Positions 1 through 5,862 of a stretch of DNA of 8,385 bases are shown piece by piece. The notes beneath the pieces are model-generated. The model made no database searches and had not been told where the DNA came from. It was given only the letters and a program-made list of their open reading frames with translations. Both the position numbers and the translations under genes were made by a program. Every line of letters starts with the position of its first letter. The first letter of the stretch is position 1. The stretch comes from Oscillospiraceae bacterium (GTDB lineage: Bacteria > Bacillota > Clostridia > Oscillospirales > Oscillospiraceae), in NCBI GenBank assembly GCA_016296635.1, contig JAEDIZ010000090.1, positions 1-8,385 on the forward strand. Direction: 5' to 3'.

Positions 1-866
1 GCGATGGGGCTTGAGGGGTCGAGGACGATGGTCTTTTCCTCCCCGGTCATCGACGCTTCCATCGCGTCAAGGCCTATCATAAAGGAATAAAATTCCGCTT
101 CTTCCTCGCTGTCATAGACCTCGCTGAGTATGCGCATATACTCGGCGTCGCCCTCGGCCTTGAGTATCTCGCCCTTGGCGTTGGCCTCGGCAAGCTGGAT
201 GGTGACCTTCTTGTCCGCCTCGTTGCGGATCTCCTTGGCCTTCGCCTCGCCCTCCGCGAGATAGGAGGCGGCAATGTTGTTGCGCTCGCTTATCATGCGG
301 GTGTAGACGGCGCTCTTGTTGTCGTCCGGCAGGTCTATCTTCTTCGTCTCCACGGCGATGATGTGGATGCCGTATTTCTCAAACGAGTCGCCGAGATTGT
401 TCATGATCGCGCTGACAAGCTCGCCGTCACGGCCGGAGACGATCTCCTCAAGCGTCATGGAGCTCATAACGGTTTTCATCGCGTTATAGACATTCGCGTC
501 GATACGCCCCTCGGCGGTGGAGAGGTTTCCGGACAGCGTCTCGATGAACAGCCGCGGGTCGTCGATCTCCCAGATAACGAAGCAGTCGGCAATGAGCGAG
601 GTCTTGTCGGCGGATATCATGTCGCTCACGGGAACGTCGTAGAGCAGAACGGTCTTGGGCAGGGTCGAATACTCCTGCACGAAGGGGGCTTTGAGATAAA
701 GTCCCGGCTCGCTCTTCACATCGACGACGGCGCCGAACTGGCGCACGATGCCGTATTTGTTCGGCTGGACGATGTAGATGGAATTGAGAAGCACGATCAG
801 CGCGGCGACAATGATGACCACGGCAACAGAACCGGCAATTTTGCCTTTTTTACTTTTCACGTTCAT
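1..866 (-). CDS. hflC: Protease modulator HflC (SPFH/band 7 protein), 3' end cut by window edge
   Basis: HflC forms, with HflK, a large membrane-anchored complex that in Escherichia coli surrounds and modulates the FtsH membrane protease. The 288 codons seen here start at ATG 864-866, preceded by GGGGGTGA that overlaps the hflK stop codon, so the two are translationally close (12 nt apart). Residues 1-10 are basic, 11-33 form one membrane segment, and the SPFH/PHB domain follows (about 33-190). Typical HflC features are KKIDLPDD (175-182), then a charged helical stretch with R190-M-I-S-E-R195, E205-G-E-A-K-A-K-E and repeated Ala/Glu/Lys to about 245. The C-terminal part is cut off; E. coli HflC is about 334 residues, so only a short tail is probably missing. 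The family call is firm. Activity on FtsH in this organism is inferred, and no ftsH lies in the window. Confidence 0.93.
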   Translation of the reverse strand, partial: MNVKSKKGKIAGSVAVVIIVAALIVLLNSIYIVQPNKYGIVRQFGAVVDVKSEPGLYLKAPFVQEYSTLPKTVLLYDVPVSDMISADKTSLIADCFVIWEIDDPRLFIETLSGNLSTAEGRIDANVYNAMKTVMSSMTLEEIVSGRDGELVSAIMNNLGDSFEKYGIHIIAVETKKIDLPDDNKSAVYTRMISERNNIAASYLAEGEAKAKEIRNEADKKVTIQLAEANAKGEILKAEGDAEYMRILSEVYDSEEEAEFYSFMIGLDAMEASMTGEEKTIVLDPSSPI

Positions 867-878
867 TCCGTCACCCCC

Positions 879-1850
879 TTAATCGGTGAAGCTGTCCAGC
901 GGGAGTACGGTGTTCGTGCCGTCCTCGCCGAGGATAACCACCTTGATATTCGGGAAAATCTCCTGGATCATTTCATAGTACAGGCGCCTGCGCGTGACCT
1001 CGGGGTACTTGCTGTACTCCTGATAAAGCTCGGTAAAGCGCGTCGCCTGACCGTTTGCCTGCGCGATGCGCGCCTCCTTGTACGCCTCGGCCTGACGGAG
1101 TATCTCGTCGGCGTCGGCCTTGGCGGCGGGCAGCACCTCGTTTGCGTACTTGTTGGCGTTATTGATGGCGGTGTCCGCCTCCTGCTTGGAGGTCTCAACG
1201 GCCTTGAACGCCTGCTGCACCTCATATGTGGGCGGCTCTGCGTCCTGCATGGTGATGTTCACGAGCGTGATGCCGAGATCCTCCTGCTCAAGCCGCTTTG
1301 TGATCTTCTCGCGGATATCCGACTGTATCTGCGCCTTGCCGGTGGTTATGACGTCGTCCACCGTGTAAAGGCCGATGGTGTCGCGGATATAGCTCTGGCA
1401 CAGCATTTTGAGTATCGCTTCGGGCTGCTGGCTGTTGTACAGGTACTTCACGGGGTCCGTGACGCGGTACTCCACATAGAAATCGACGTCCACGAAGTTG
1501 AAGTCCACGGTGATCATTACCGCCTCGTCCTCGATCGTCTGGTTCGTCGCCTTGTCGTAGCCCATGGTGAAGCCCTTGACGGTCTTGGAAACGATCTGCT
1601 TTTGCTGGATGAGCGGGATCTTGAACTTCAGACCCGAAGTGCTGACGACGCTCGGCTTGCCGAAGGTCGTGATAACGGCGTACTCGTCCTCCTCAAGCTG
1701 ATACACGCCGCCCGAAATAAACGCGCCTATCAGCAGCACCGCGAGAACAATCAGCACCGTCCGTTTCATTTTCTTGAGCCTTGTCCCCCAGCCGGAGCCG
1801 CCGGAAGCGCCGCTCCCCGTCGGCGGGGTGTATTGACCCGGATTTATCAT
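879..1850 (-). CDS. hflK: Protease modulator HflK (SPFH/band 7 protein)
   Basis: A 323-residue partner of HflC. The N-terminus (1-25) is Gly/Pro/Ser-rich, as in other HflK proteins, followed by basic residues, one membrane segment (about 31-50) and an SPFH domain (about 50-210) that starts QLEEDEYAVITTFGK. The motif QDAEPPTYEVQQAF (202-215) matches the conserved end of the HflK SPFH domain. It is followed by an Ala/Glu/Lys/Gln-rich coiled-coil stretch (216-275) that would build the HflK-HflC cage. The start at 1850 is supported by AAAGGAG at 1857-1863. It is the first gene of an hflK-hflC operon and is shorter than E. coli HflK (about 419 residues), chiefly because the long Gly-rich leader is reduced. 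The alternative is a generic stomatin/SPFH protein, but the tandem pair and its order favour HflK. Confidence 0.92.
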   Translation of the reverse strand: MINPGQYTPPTGSGASGGSGWGTRLKKMKRTVLIVLAVLLIGAFISGGVYQLEEDEYAVITTFGKPSVVSTSGLKFKIPLIQQKQIVSKTVKGFTMGYDKATNQTIEDEAVMITVDFNFVDVDFYVEYRVTDPVKYLYNSQQPEAILKMLCQSYIRDTIGLYTVDDVITTGKAQIQSDIREKITKRLEQEDLGITLVNITMQDAEPPTYEVQQAFKAVETSKQEADTAINNANKYANEVLPAAKADADEILRQAEAYKEARIAQANGQATRFTELYQEYSKYPEVTRRRLYYEMIQEIFPNIKVVILGEDGTNTVLPLDSFTD

Positions 1851-1906
1851 CTGTGTCTCCTTTCTTCCCCGCCCTGCGGCGAGGCGCTTTTTCTTGGTTT
1901 TATGCG

Positions 1907-1935
1907 ATTATATAACTTATTTCATCGCTTGAAAA
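1907..1935 (-). promoter_or_regulatory. Predicted sigma-A promoter for hflK-hflC
   Basis: Read on the minus strand, TTTTCA (1930-1935) is followed after 17 nt by a perfect TATAAT (1907-1912). The predicted start of transcription is near 1900, giving a leader of about 50 nt before the hflK start. The -10 box is strong and the -35 box weak (4 of 6). Confidence 0.5.
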
Positions 1936-1980
1936 GAGCTGAAAGTTTTAGTTTATAGTTTATTAAGAATTAGAAATTGG

Positions 1981-2009
1981 TTTACACGGCGTGAGGATTC
2001 ATGTAAAAT
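1981..2009 (+). promoter_or_regulatory. Predicted sigma-A promoter for the 2-hydroxyacid dehydrogenase
   Basis: TTTACA (1981-1986), a 17-nt spacer and TAAAAT (2004-2009) give a near-consensus promoter. The predicted transcript starts near 2016, leaving a short leader with AGGAG (2028-2032) six bases before the ATG. It lies back to back with the hflK promoter. No operator-like dyad was noticed between them. Confidence 0.65.
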
Positions 2010-2038
2010 AACAGTATCAATATGTTTAGGAGTGCAGC

Positions 2039-2995
2039 ATGAAAACCATACTTTCCGTAATCCCCATGAATGACGAGCAGCGCGCCCGGCTTGAGAGCGT
2101 ATCGGTGGGCTGCAAGGTGATCTATTCAACTGAAAAGGATGTGACCGAAGCGCAGGTGCAGAGCGCCAATATCATCCTCGGCAACGTCCCCGCAGAGTTT
2201 ATCCACGGTTCCGAGAAGCTCGAGCTGCTTCAGCTCGCCTCTGCCGGCACCGACCAGTACACCCCCGCGGGTGTGCTCGCGCCCACGACGGTGCTCACAA
2301 ACGCCACCGGCGCATACAGCAAGGCCGTGAGCGAGCATATGTTCGCCGTGATGTTCTCGCTTATCAAGAAGCTCCACCTCTATCGCGACGACCAGCGCGA
2401 GCGCGTCTGGGGCGACAGAGGCACGGTGGAGTCGATCACCGACATGACGGTGCTCGTTGTCGGGCTCGGCGACATCGGACTTTCCTTCGCGCGGATGTGC
2501 TCGGCGCTCGGCGCGTATGTCATCGGCGTGAAGCGCCGCGGCGGCGAATGCCCCGAGGGCGTACATGAGCTGCATCTGACGCAGGAGCTTGACGAGCTGC
2601 TGCCCCGTGCGGACGTTGTGCTGTCCATCCTGCCGAACACCCCCGACACGCGCGGCAGGTTCAACCTCGACGCCTTCTCCCGCATGAAGAAGAGCGCGAT
2701 TTTCCTAAACGGCGGTCGCGGCAGCGCCGTCGTGACGGACGATTTGTACCGCGCGCTGCATGAAGGAATGATTTACGCCGCCGGCGTCGACGTGACAGAC
2801 CCCGAACCCCTCCCGGCGGAGCATCCGCTTTGGGGTGCGGAAAACATGATCATCACGCCGCACATCTCCGGCCAGTTCCACCTCGCGGAAACCCTGCGCC
2901 GCATTGTCGATATCGCAATATACAATACCGACGCCGTGCTGACCGGCAAGCCGCTCAAAAACGTCGTGGATATGCAGACGGGGTATAAAAAATAA
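2039..2995 (+). CDS. D-isomer-specific 2-hydroxyacid dehydrogenase family protein
   Basis: A 318-residue NAD(P)-dependent oxidoreductase that would interconvert a 2-oxo acid and a D-2-hydroxy acid in the cytoplasm. The Rossmann domain carries VVGLGDIG (140-147). The catalytic set is complete: Arg227 in NGGRG, Glu256 in DVTDPEPLP, and His275 in ITPHISG. The usual NAD-ribose-binding acidic residue after the second strand is replaced by V164-K165-R166-R167, which in this family often goes with NADPH use (for example GhrA-type glyoxylate/hydroxypyruvate reductases); cofactor preference is therefore an inference. The N-terminal substrate domain (1-100) gives no specificity. AGGAG six bases upstream fixes the start. 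It appears monocistronic: it has its own promoter, and a terminator hairpin overlaps its stop codon. The exact substrate is unknown. Confidence 0.92.
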   Translation: MKTILSVIPMNDEQRARLESVSVGCKVIYSTEKDVTEAQVQSANIILGNVPAEFIHGSEKLELLQLASAGTDQYTPAGVLAPTTVLTNATGAYSKAVSEHMFAVMFSLIKKLHLYRDDQRERVWGDRGTVESITDMTVLVVGLGDIGLSFARMCSALGAYVIGVKRRGGECPEGVHELHLTQELDELLPRADVVLSILPNTPDTRGRFNLDAFSRMKKSAIFLNGGRGSAVVTDDLYRALHEGMIYAAGVDVTDPEPLPAEHPLWGAENMIITPHISGQFHLAETLRRIVDIAIYNTDAVLTGKPLKNVVDMQTGYKK

Positions 2996-3040
2996 AATCA
3001 ATGGTCTCCGGCAAAGCCGGAGACCATTGATTTTATTTTT
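2988..3040. terminator. Symmetrical bidirectional intrinsic terminator
   Basis: Perfect inverted repeat: left arm 2988-3012, loop AAA (3013-3015), right arm 3016-3040. The core is GGTCTCCGGC paired with GCCGGAGACC. The outer arms are A-rich on the left and T-rich on the right, so either strand gives a G+C-rich stem followed by U residues. It overlaps the TAA of the dehydrogenase gene (2993-2995) and would also stop transcripts of the convergent DUF1275 gene. Confidence 0.9.
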
Positions 3041-3108
3041 CTCATTTCAGCAGGCTCTTTGCCCGTCTTACAAAGTTTTCCATCTTGATGCAACAGCTTT
3101 GCTGCCGG

Positions 3109-3831
3109 TCAGTGCCCGTGCGGTTTTTCCGCGATTCTGTCCCTTTCCGTGTTGAGGTCGGCGTAGAGCAGGTCTGCAAACAGCGCGCCGAGCGGAATCA
3201 ATGCAACAAACAGGGCGTGGCCGCCAAAGCGCGTGCTGAGTACCGCCGCCGCGATCACCCCCGCGACGAAGGAAGCTATCATCAGACCGTGGAAGCCCAT
3301 TCTGTCTCTGTACGCTTTTTCCTGCGGATGGCGCAGAGAGAGCGCAGCATATACGCCCACCTGCCTGATATGGTTTGTGCAGAAGGTGGTTGCGACGGGT
3401 ATCCCCTGCGCCTGGCGAAAGGTGTTATACTGCATCGAGCAGATGAAGTTCACGGCGACGTGCGTTATCTGGTACGGCGCACTTTCCGGGATAAGTGCGA
3501 GTATCACAACCGCCGCCATCTCAATGCCGATAAACAGCGTGTCCCAGCGGATAAGCCGGTATTTCTTGATGGAGTAAGCCACAGTCTCGGAGACAAAAGC
3601 GCCGAGGGCATACGCCGTCATGGGTATAAAATAGTACATGGCCCGCGCCCACTCCGCCTTGCTGACGGCAAGACCGAAGAGCACGAAGTTCGCCGTCTGG
3701 GCGTTGCAGAAAACGCCGCCGCGCGCGTTGTAAGTGAAGCCGCCGAAATAGCCGCCCACGAATATCAGCAATGCGAACACCCATTTCTTTTCACATTCGA
3801 GATATTCACAGCTTTCGTCTTTTAATCTCAT
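3109..3831 (-). CDS. YoaK/DUF1275 family membrane protein
   Basis: A 240-residue polytopic membrane protein of the YoaK (DUF1275) family, whose biochemical role is not established. The family signature is near the N-terminus: GGYFGGFTYNARGGVF (26-41) followed by N43-A-Q-T-A-N48. Hydrophobic segments fall at about 17-34, 65-85, 97-115, 122-136, 182-200 and 204-222, with a basic, polar C-terminus. The reading frame is open back to an ATG at 3891, but the start at 3831 is preferred. A TTGAAA-N17-TATAAT promoter lies between the two ATGs, GGGTGAG lies just before 3831, and the extra 20 residues would run through another gene's terminator. It is transcribed alone, toward the convergent dehydrogenase, and shares that gene's terminator. 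Confidence 0.87.
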   Translation of the reverse strand: MRLKDESCEYLECEKKWVFALLIFVGGYFGGFTYNARGGVFCNAQTANFVLFGLAVSKAEWARAMYYFIPMTAYALGAFVSETVAYSIKKYRLIRWDTLFIGIEMAAVVILALIPESAPYQITHVAVNFICSMQYNTFRQAQGIPVATTFCTNHIRQVGVYAALSLRHPQEKAYRDRMGFHGLMIASFVAGVIAAAVLSTRFGGHALFVALIPLGALFADLLYADLNTERDRIAEKPHGH

Positions 3832-3847
3832 AAACTCACCCGATGAA

Positions 3848-3876
3848 ATTATAGCCCCGCCAAATTCATTTTTCAA
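3848..3876 (-). promoter_or_regulatory. Predicted sigma-A promoter for the DUF1275 gene
   Basis: On the minus strand TTGAAA (3871-3876), 17 nt, then perfect TATAAT (3848-3853). The expected transcript starts near 3841, only about ten bases before the ATG at 3829-3831, so the message would have a very short leader that begins at the GGGTGAG ribosome-binding site. Confidence 0.7.
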
Positions 3877-3882
3877 CACCGA

Positions 3883-3924
3883 AAACGGCACCCCCGAAGG
3901 GGTGCCGTTCAGACCGTAGACAAA
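3883..3924 (-). repeat. Left copy of a 42-nt palindrome-containing repeat
   Basis: Read on the minus strand, this copy runs TTTGTCTACGGTCTGA, then ACGGCACCCC, a 4-nt loop, GGGGTGCCGT and TTT. The same order appears on the plus strand at 8234-8274 with one substitution, one single-base indel and a different loop (TTCG here, CGAA there). The two copies are thus inverted relative to each other, at the outer ends of the regulator-hydrolase-permease module. Confidence 0.75.
3884..3909 (-). terminator. Predicted terminator of the tetR-lysR transcript
   Basis: An 11-bp stem (3884-3894 with 3899-3909), rich in G+C. On the minus-strand RNA the loop is UUCG closed by a C-G pair, the unusually stable tetraloop, and the stem ends in a short run of U. 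It is downstream of lysR in the direction of its transcription and just upstream of the DUF1275 promoter, so it insulates the two. Confidence 0.65.
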
Positions 3925-3974
3925 TCCGCTGTGACAAGAGCATTGATTCTATCTCGGGCATCGCTTGAGTCCAC
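3909..3974 (-). CDS. Possible 21-residue peptide or gene remnant downstream of lysR
   Basis: A GTG (3972-3974) follows a good AAAGGAG (3983-3989) at 8-nt spacing and opens a frame for VDSSDARDRINALVTADLST plus a final V, ending with TGA at 3909-3911 where the terminator stem begins. The frame stays open upstream to about 4047 without a clear start. An overlapping frame in another phase starts with ATG 4058-4060, after GGGAG that overlaps the lysR stop, and runs 64 codons through the terminator. At most one of these is real. The last codons of the GTG frame lie inside the repeated element, which weakens the case. No family was recognised; a decayed gene end is as likely as a small peptide. Confidence 0.2.
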   Translation of the reverse strand: MDSSDARDRINALVTADLSTV

Positions 3975-4072
3975 GTTTTGTTCTCCTTTGTCCAAGGCTG
4001 AATTAAAAAAGAGTATTCTTCGGCGCTGTATCCATATGTATTTATCTTATCGCAAGGCATGAGGGCAACTCC

Positions 4073-4948
4073 CTAAACTTCTTGACAAAAATCCCAAAAA
4101 GCTTGCGCTGAAACGGGCAAAGTCTTACCTTTCTTCTTCACCAAACCCATCATCCACGGGAATTCCGGTTCTACAAGATGGATAGTTTTCAAATCCTGAT
4201 AGTTCATTCTATCTGCCAAAGATTTTTCCAAAATTGTAACGCCGATATTTTCTGAGGCCATGGACAGTAAACCATCCCATTGGTATGTACTGTAAATTAT
4301 ATTTGGCGAAATACCCGCAGCCTCGAATCTGGACATTGTTTCATCATAAAACATATATTCCTCAGTAACCGAAAGGAAAGGAATATCTTTAAGCTCAGCA
4401 AAAGACACCTGATCTCTTTCCGCGAGAAAATGTGACTTGGATACAATTAAAACAGCTTCCGAGCTATAGATACGTTTTGTATCAAAATTCAGGTTATCGA
4501 AAGGTGTGAGGACCATACTCAAATCCAATTCATCGTTTTGTACCAAATTCAGAGCCTGCTTTGTAGGAATTTCAGATACCATAATTTCATACTGAGGAAA
4601 TTCCAAGGTAAATTGATAGATTATCTTTGAAAAGTAAATACTTCCGGAAGAAGGTGGGAGCCCTATGTGTAGAACACTTTTCGGCGCAATCAAAGCAGAA
4701 CGCATTTCAGAAATGCGCTCATTGTAATATTGGATGGCCTCTTTAGCATAGCTGTAAACTATTTTCCCCTTATCTGTTATCTCTAAGCCATACGCTGAGC
4801 GCTCGAACAATTTTGCTCTGACTTCTTCTTCCAACGTTCGTATTGTTTTGCTCAGTGCTGGTTGACTGACATATAACTTTTTTGCTGCTTTTGTAATGCT
4901 TCTTTCTTCTACCACACAGATAAAAGTCTCAAGTTGATGAAAATTCAT
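4073..4948 (-). CDS. LysR-family transcriptional regulator
   Basis: A 291-residue regulator of usual family length. Residues 1-62 form the winged helix-turn-helix: MNFHQLETFICVVEERSITK, AAKKLYVSQPALSKTIRTLE, then LFER and the wing with L55-E-I-T-D-K-G. The rest (about 90-291) is the two-lobed effector-binding domain, beginning VLHIGLPPS at 92-100. The start is supported by GGAGAGG at 4954-4960, five bases away. It lies 45 nt downstream of the tetR-type gene on the same strand, so the two are probably co-transcribed, ending at the hairpin 3884-3909. The gene is clearly richer in A+T than the left part of the window. LysR proteins usually act on a divergent promoter; here the nearest divergent operon is the hydrolase-permease pair, so control of that pair is a reasonable inference. 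The effector is unknown. Confidence 0.92.
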   Translation of the reverse strand: MNFHQLETFICVVEERSITKAAKKLYVSQPALSKTIRTLEEEVRAKLFERSAYGLEITDKGKIVYSYAKEAIQYYNERISEMRSALIAPKSVLHIGLPPSSGSIYFSKIIYQFTLEFPQYEIMVSEIPTKQALNLVQNDELDLSMVLTPFDNLNFDTKRIYSSEAVLIVSKSHFLAERDQVSFAELKDIPFLSVTEEYMFYDETMSRFEAAGISPNIIYSTYQWDGLLSMASENIGVTILEKSLADRMNYQDLKTIHLVEPEFPWMMGLVKKKGKTLPVSAQAFWDFCQEV

Positions 4949-4993
4949 ATTTGCCTCTCCAAGTACTTAATCCTGAACTGATAAATGTAAATG

Positions 4994-5608
4994 TCAACCT
5001 TCGCTCTTGCTGACCGCAACGAGAGAAATGCCCAGTGCAAATTTCTTAATAACCTCGGAAAAAATATCCTCGCCCACTTCATCCTTGTGATAGGTGAGAT
5101 AGCTGATAGAGCGCATCATGCCGGAGAGAACCTCCGGGCTCACACCACAGTCGATGTTATTGACTTCTATCCAACTGTTTATTATAGCAATCAGGCGCCT
5201 TTTTGCGTGGTCTGCAAAGGATTCAAGCCGGCTTTTGGTGGCCTTGTCACTGATAAGTGCCAGCGCGTCACGCTCATAGGTGCCGGCAATGATAGGGTGC
5301 TCAAAGAGTTGGCGTCTGTTTTCATATATATAATCCAGTATAAGATTCTCCAGCTTGCCCTTGCGCCCCATATACTGCTGGTCAATACTGTCGTGGATTA
5401 TGTTCCAGTCATCCCAGTAAAGGCGCATGTAAATATCACCCTTGCTTTTATAAAAATGATAAAAAGTGCCTTTTCCCACACCGGCGCGATCCGTTATGTC
5501 GGAAATATTTGTCTTGCTGACACCATATTGTATAAACAACTCTTTTGCAGCAGCAAGAAGCTTTTCCTCGATTTCAATTTTTTCCTCGCTTGTAAAATGT
5601 CTAGGCAT
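4994..5608 (-). CDS. TetR/AcrR-family transcriptional regulator
   Basis: A 204-residue one-component regulator. The N-terminal helix-turn-helix spans about 14-60 and includes AAAKELFIQYGVSKTNISDI and RAGVGKGTFYHFYKSKGDIY, a textbook TetR signature. The C-terminal helical domain (about 65-204) should bind a ligand and dimerise but gives no hint of the ligand. The frame is open to an ATG at 5644, yet the start at 5608 is chosen: GAGGAGGT (5616-5623) sits seven bases before it, and the TetR domain starts right after. The gene is divergent from the hydrolase-permease operon and has its own promoter with candidate operators, the usual arrangement of a self-regulating repressor of the neighbouring operon. 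Repression of that operon is inferred, not shown. It is probably co-transcribed with lysR. Confidence 0.93.
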   Translation of the reverse strand: MPRHFTSEEKIEIEEKLLAAAKELFIQYGVSKTNISDITDRAGVGKGTFYHFYKSKGDIYMRLYWDDWNIIHDSIDQQYMGRKGKLENLILDYIYENRRQLFEHPIIAGTYERDALALISDKATKSRLESFADHAKRRLIAIINSWIEVNNIDCGVSPEVLSGMMRSISYLTYHKDEVGEDIFSEVIKKFALGISLVAVSKSEG

Positions 5609-5615
5609 TATTCTT

Positions 5616-5623
5616 ACCTCCTC
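5616..5623 (-). promoter_or_regulatory. Ribosome-binding site that sets the tetR-type start
   Basis: GAGGAGGT on the minus strand, seven bases before ATG 5606-5608. It rules in favour of this ATG over the upstream in-frame ATG at 5642-5644. A small hairpin (CTCGT, five bases, ACGAG; 5621-5635) overlaps its first bases and could weakly mask it. Confidence 0.8.
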
Positions 5624-5675
5624 GTTTGCTACGAGAAATACCATAAATTGGATAGTTTGTGTTATTTCACCATTT

Positions 5676-5689
5676 TATATGCACATATA
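5676..5689. promoter_or_regulatory. Candidate TetR operator at the tetR transcription start
   Basis: TATATGCACATATA: half-sites TATATG and CATATA separated by CA. It covers the predicted start point of the minus-strand tetR promoter. It shares the pattern TRTAY-N4-RTAYA with the dyad at 5826-5839, which lies at the predicted start of the opposite transcript. Confidence 0.4.
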
Positions 5690-5690
5690 G

Positions 5691-5719
5691 ATTTTAATAT
5701 TTATTTACTTTGACGTCAA
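5691..5719 (-). promoter_or_regulatory. Predicted sigma-A promoter for tetR-lysR
   Basis: On the minus strand TTGACG (5714-5719), 17 nt, TAAAAT (5691-5696). The transcript would start near 5684, leaving a leader of about 75 nt. The -35 box is one half of a perfect 10-bp palindrome, TTGACGTCAA (5710-5719), which could itself be a protein-binding site. Confidence 0.6.
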
Positions 5720-5720
5720 T

Positions 5721-5755
5721 ATGCAATGACCAAATTTCATTATTGGTCACTGCAT
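5721..5755. repeat. Interrupted 13-bp inverted repeat in the divergent regulatory region
   Basis: ATGCAATGACCAA (5721-5733) and TTGGTCACTGCAT (5743-5755) pair with a single mismatch across a 9-nt spacer. Half-site centres are 22 bp apart, two helical turns, so a dimer could bind one face. It lies between the two promoters, about 70-104 bp upstream of the hydrolase transcription start and just upstream of the tetR -35 box. A regulator site, possibly for the LysR protein, is the likeliest role. Confidence 0.5.
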
Positions 5756-5789
5756 GAATTTTAGTTATATCTTTATAACTTTTTTATAT

Positions 5790-5818
5790 TTGTCGAAATA
5801 TAGAGAAAATATTAAAAT
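5790..5818 (+). promoter_or_regulatory. Predicted sigma-A promoter for the hydrolase-permease operon
   Basis: TTGTCG (5790-5795), 17 nt, TAAAAT (5813-5818). The transcript would start near 5825, with a leader of about 38 nt holding AAAGGAGG (5848-5855). The -35 box is imperfect (4 of 6). The dyad at 5826-5839 begins at the transcription start, a position suited to repression. Confidence 0.55.
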
Positions 5819-5825
5819 TCTGTTT

Positions 5826-5839
5826 TGTACTAACGTACA
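5826..5839. promoter_or_regulatory. Candidate TetR operator at the hydrolase transcription start
   Basis: TGTAC-TAAC-GTACA, a 14-bp dyad with perfect 5-bp arms at about +1 to +14 of the predicted transcript. TetR-family repressors commonly bind short dyads of this size in such positions. It shares eight of 14 positions with the dyad at 5676-5689, and the differences keep the symmetry. Confidence 0.5.
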
Positions 5840-5862
5840 TAAAAAGGAAAGGAGGAATATTT

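Noticed and set aside
363..1958. A 531-codon open frame on the plus strand across hflC and hflK
   Set aside because: It lies antisense to two well-supported SPFH genes with membrane segments, family motifs and ribosome-binding sites. Its translation shows no recognisable domain. It is a by-product of G+C-rich codon use.
2126..2575. A 149-codon minus-strand frame inside the dehydrogenase gene
   Set aside because: It is antisense to a complete dehydrogenase with all catalytic residues, and its His/Glu/Arg-rich translation has no family features.
3041..3108. tRNA or small RNA gene between the shared terminator and the DUF1275 stop
   Set aside because: No cloverleaf or T-loop consensus and no promoter of its own could be seen; it reads as an ordinary 3' untranslated region.
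3085..3825. A 246-codon plus-strand frame opposite the DUF1275 gene
   Set aside because: The minus-strand frame has the DUF1275 signature and membrane segments. This one is an Arg/His-rich shadow without a ribosome-binding site.
4991..5713. A 240-codon plus-strand frame opposite the TetR-type gene
   Set aside because: The minus strand holds a textbook TetR helix-turn-helix and a strong ribosome-binding site. This frame also runs through the control region.
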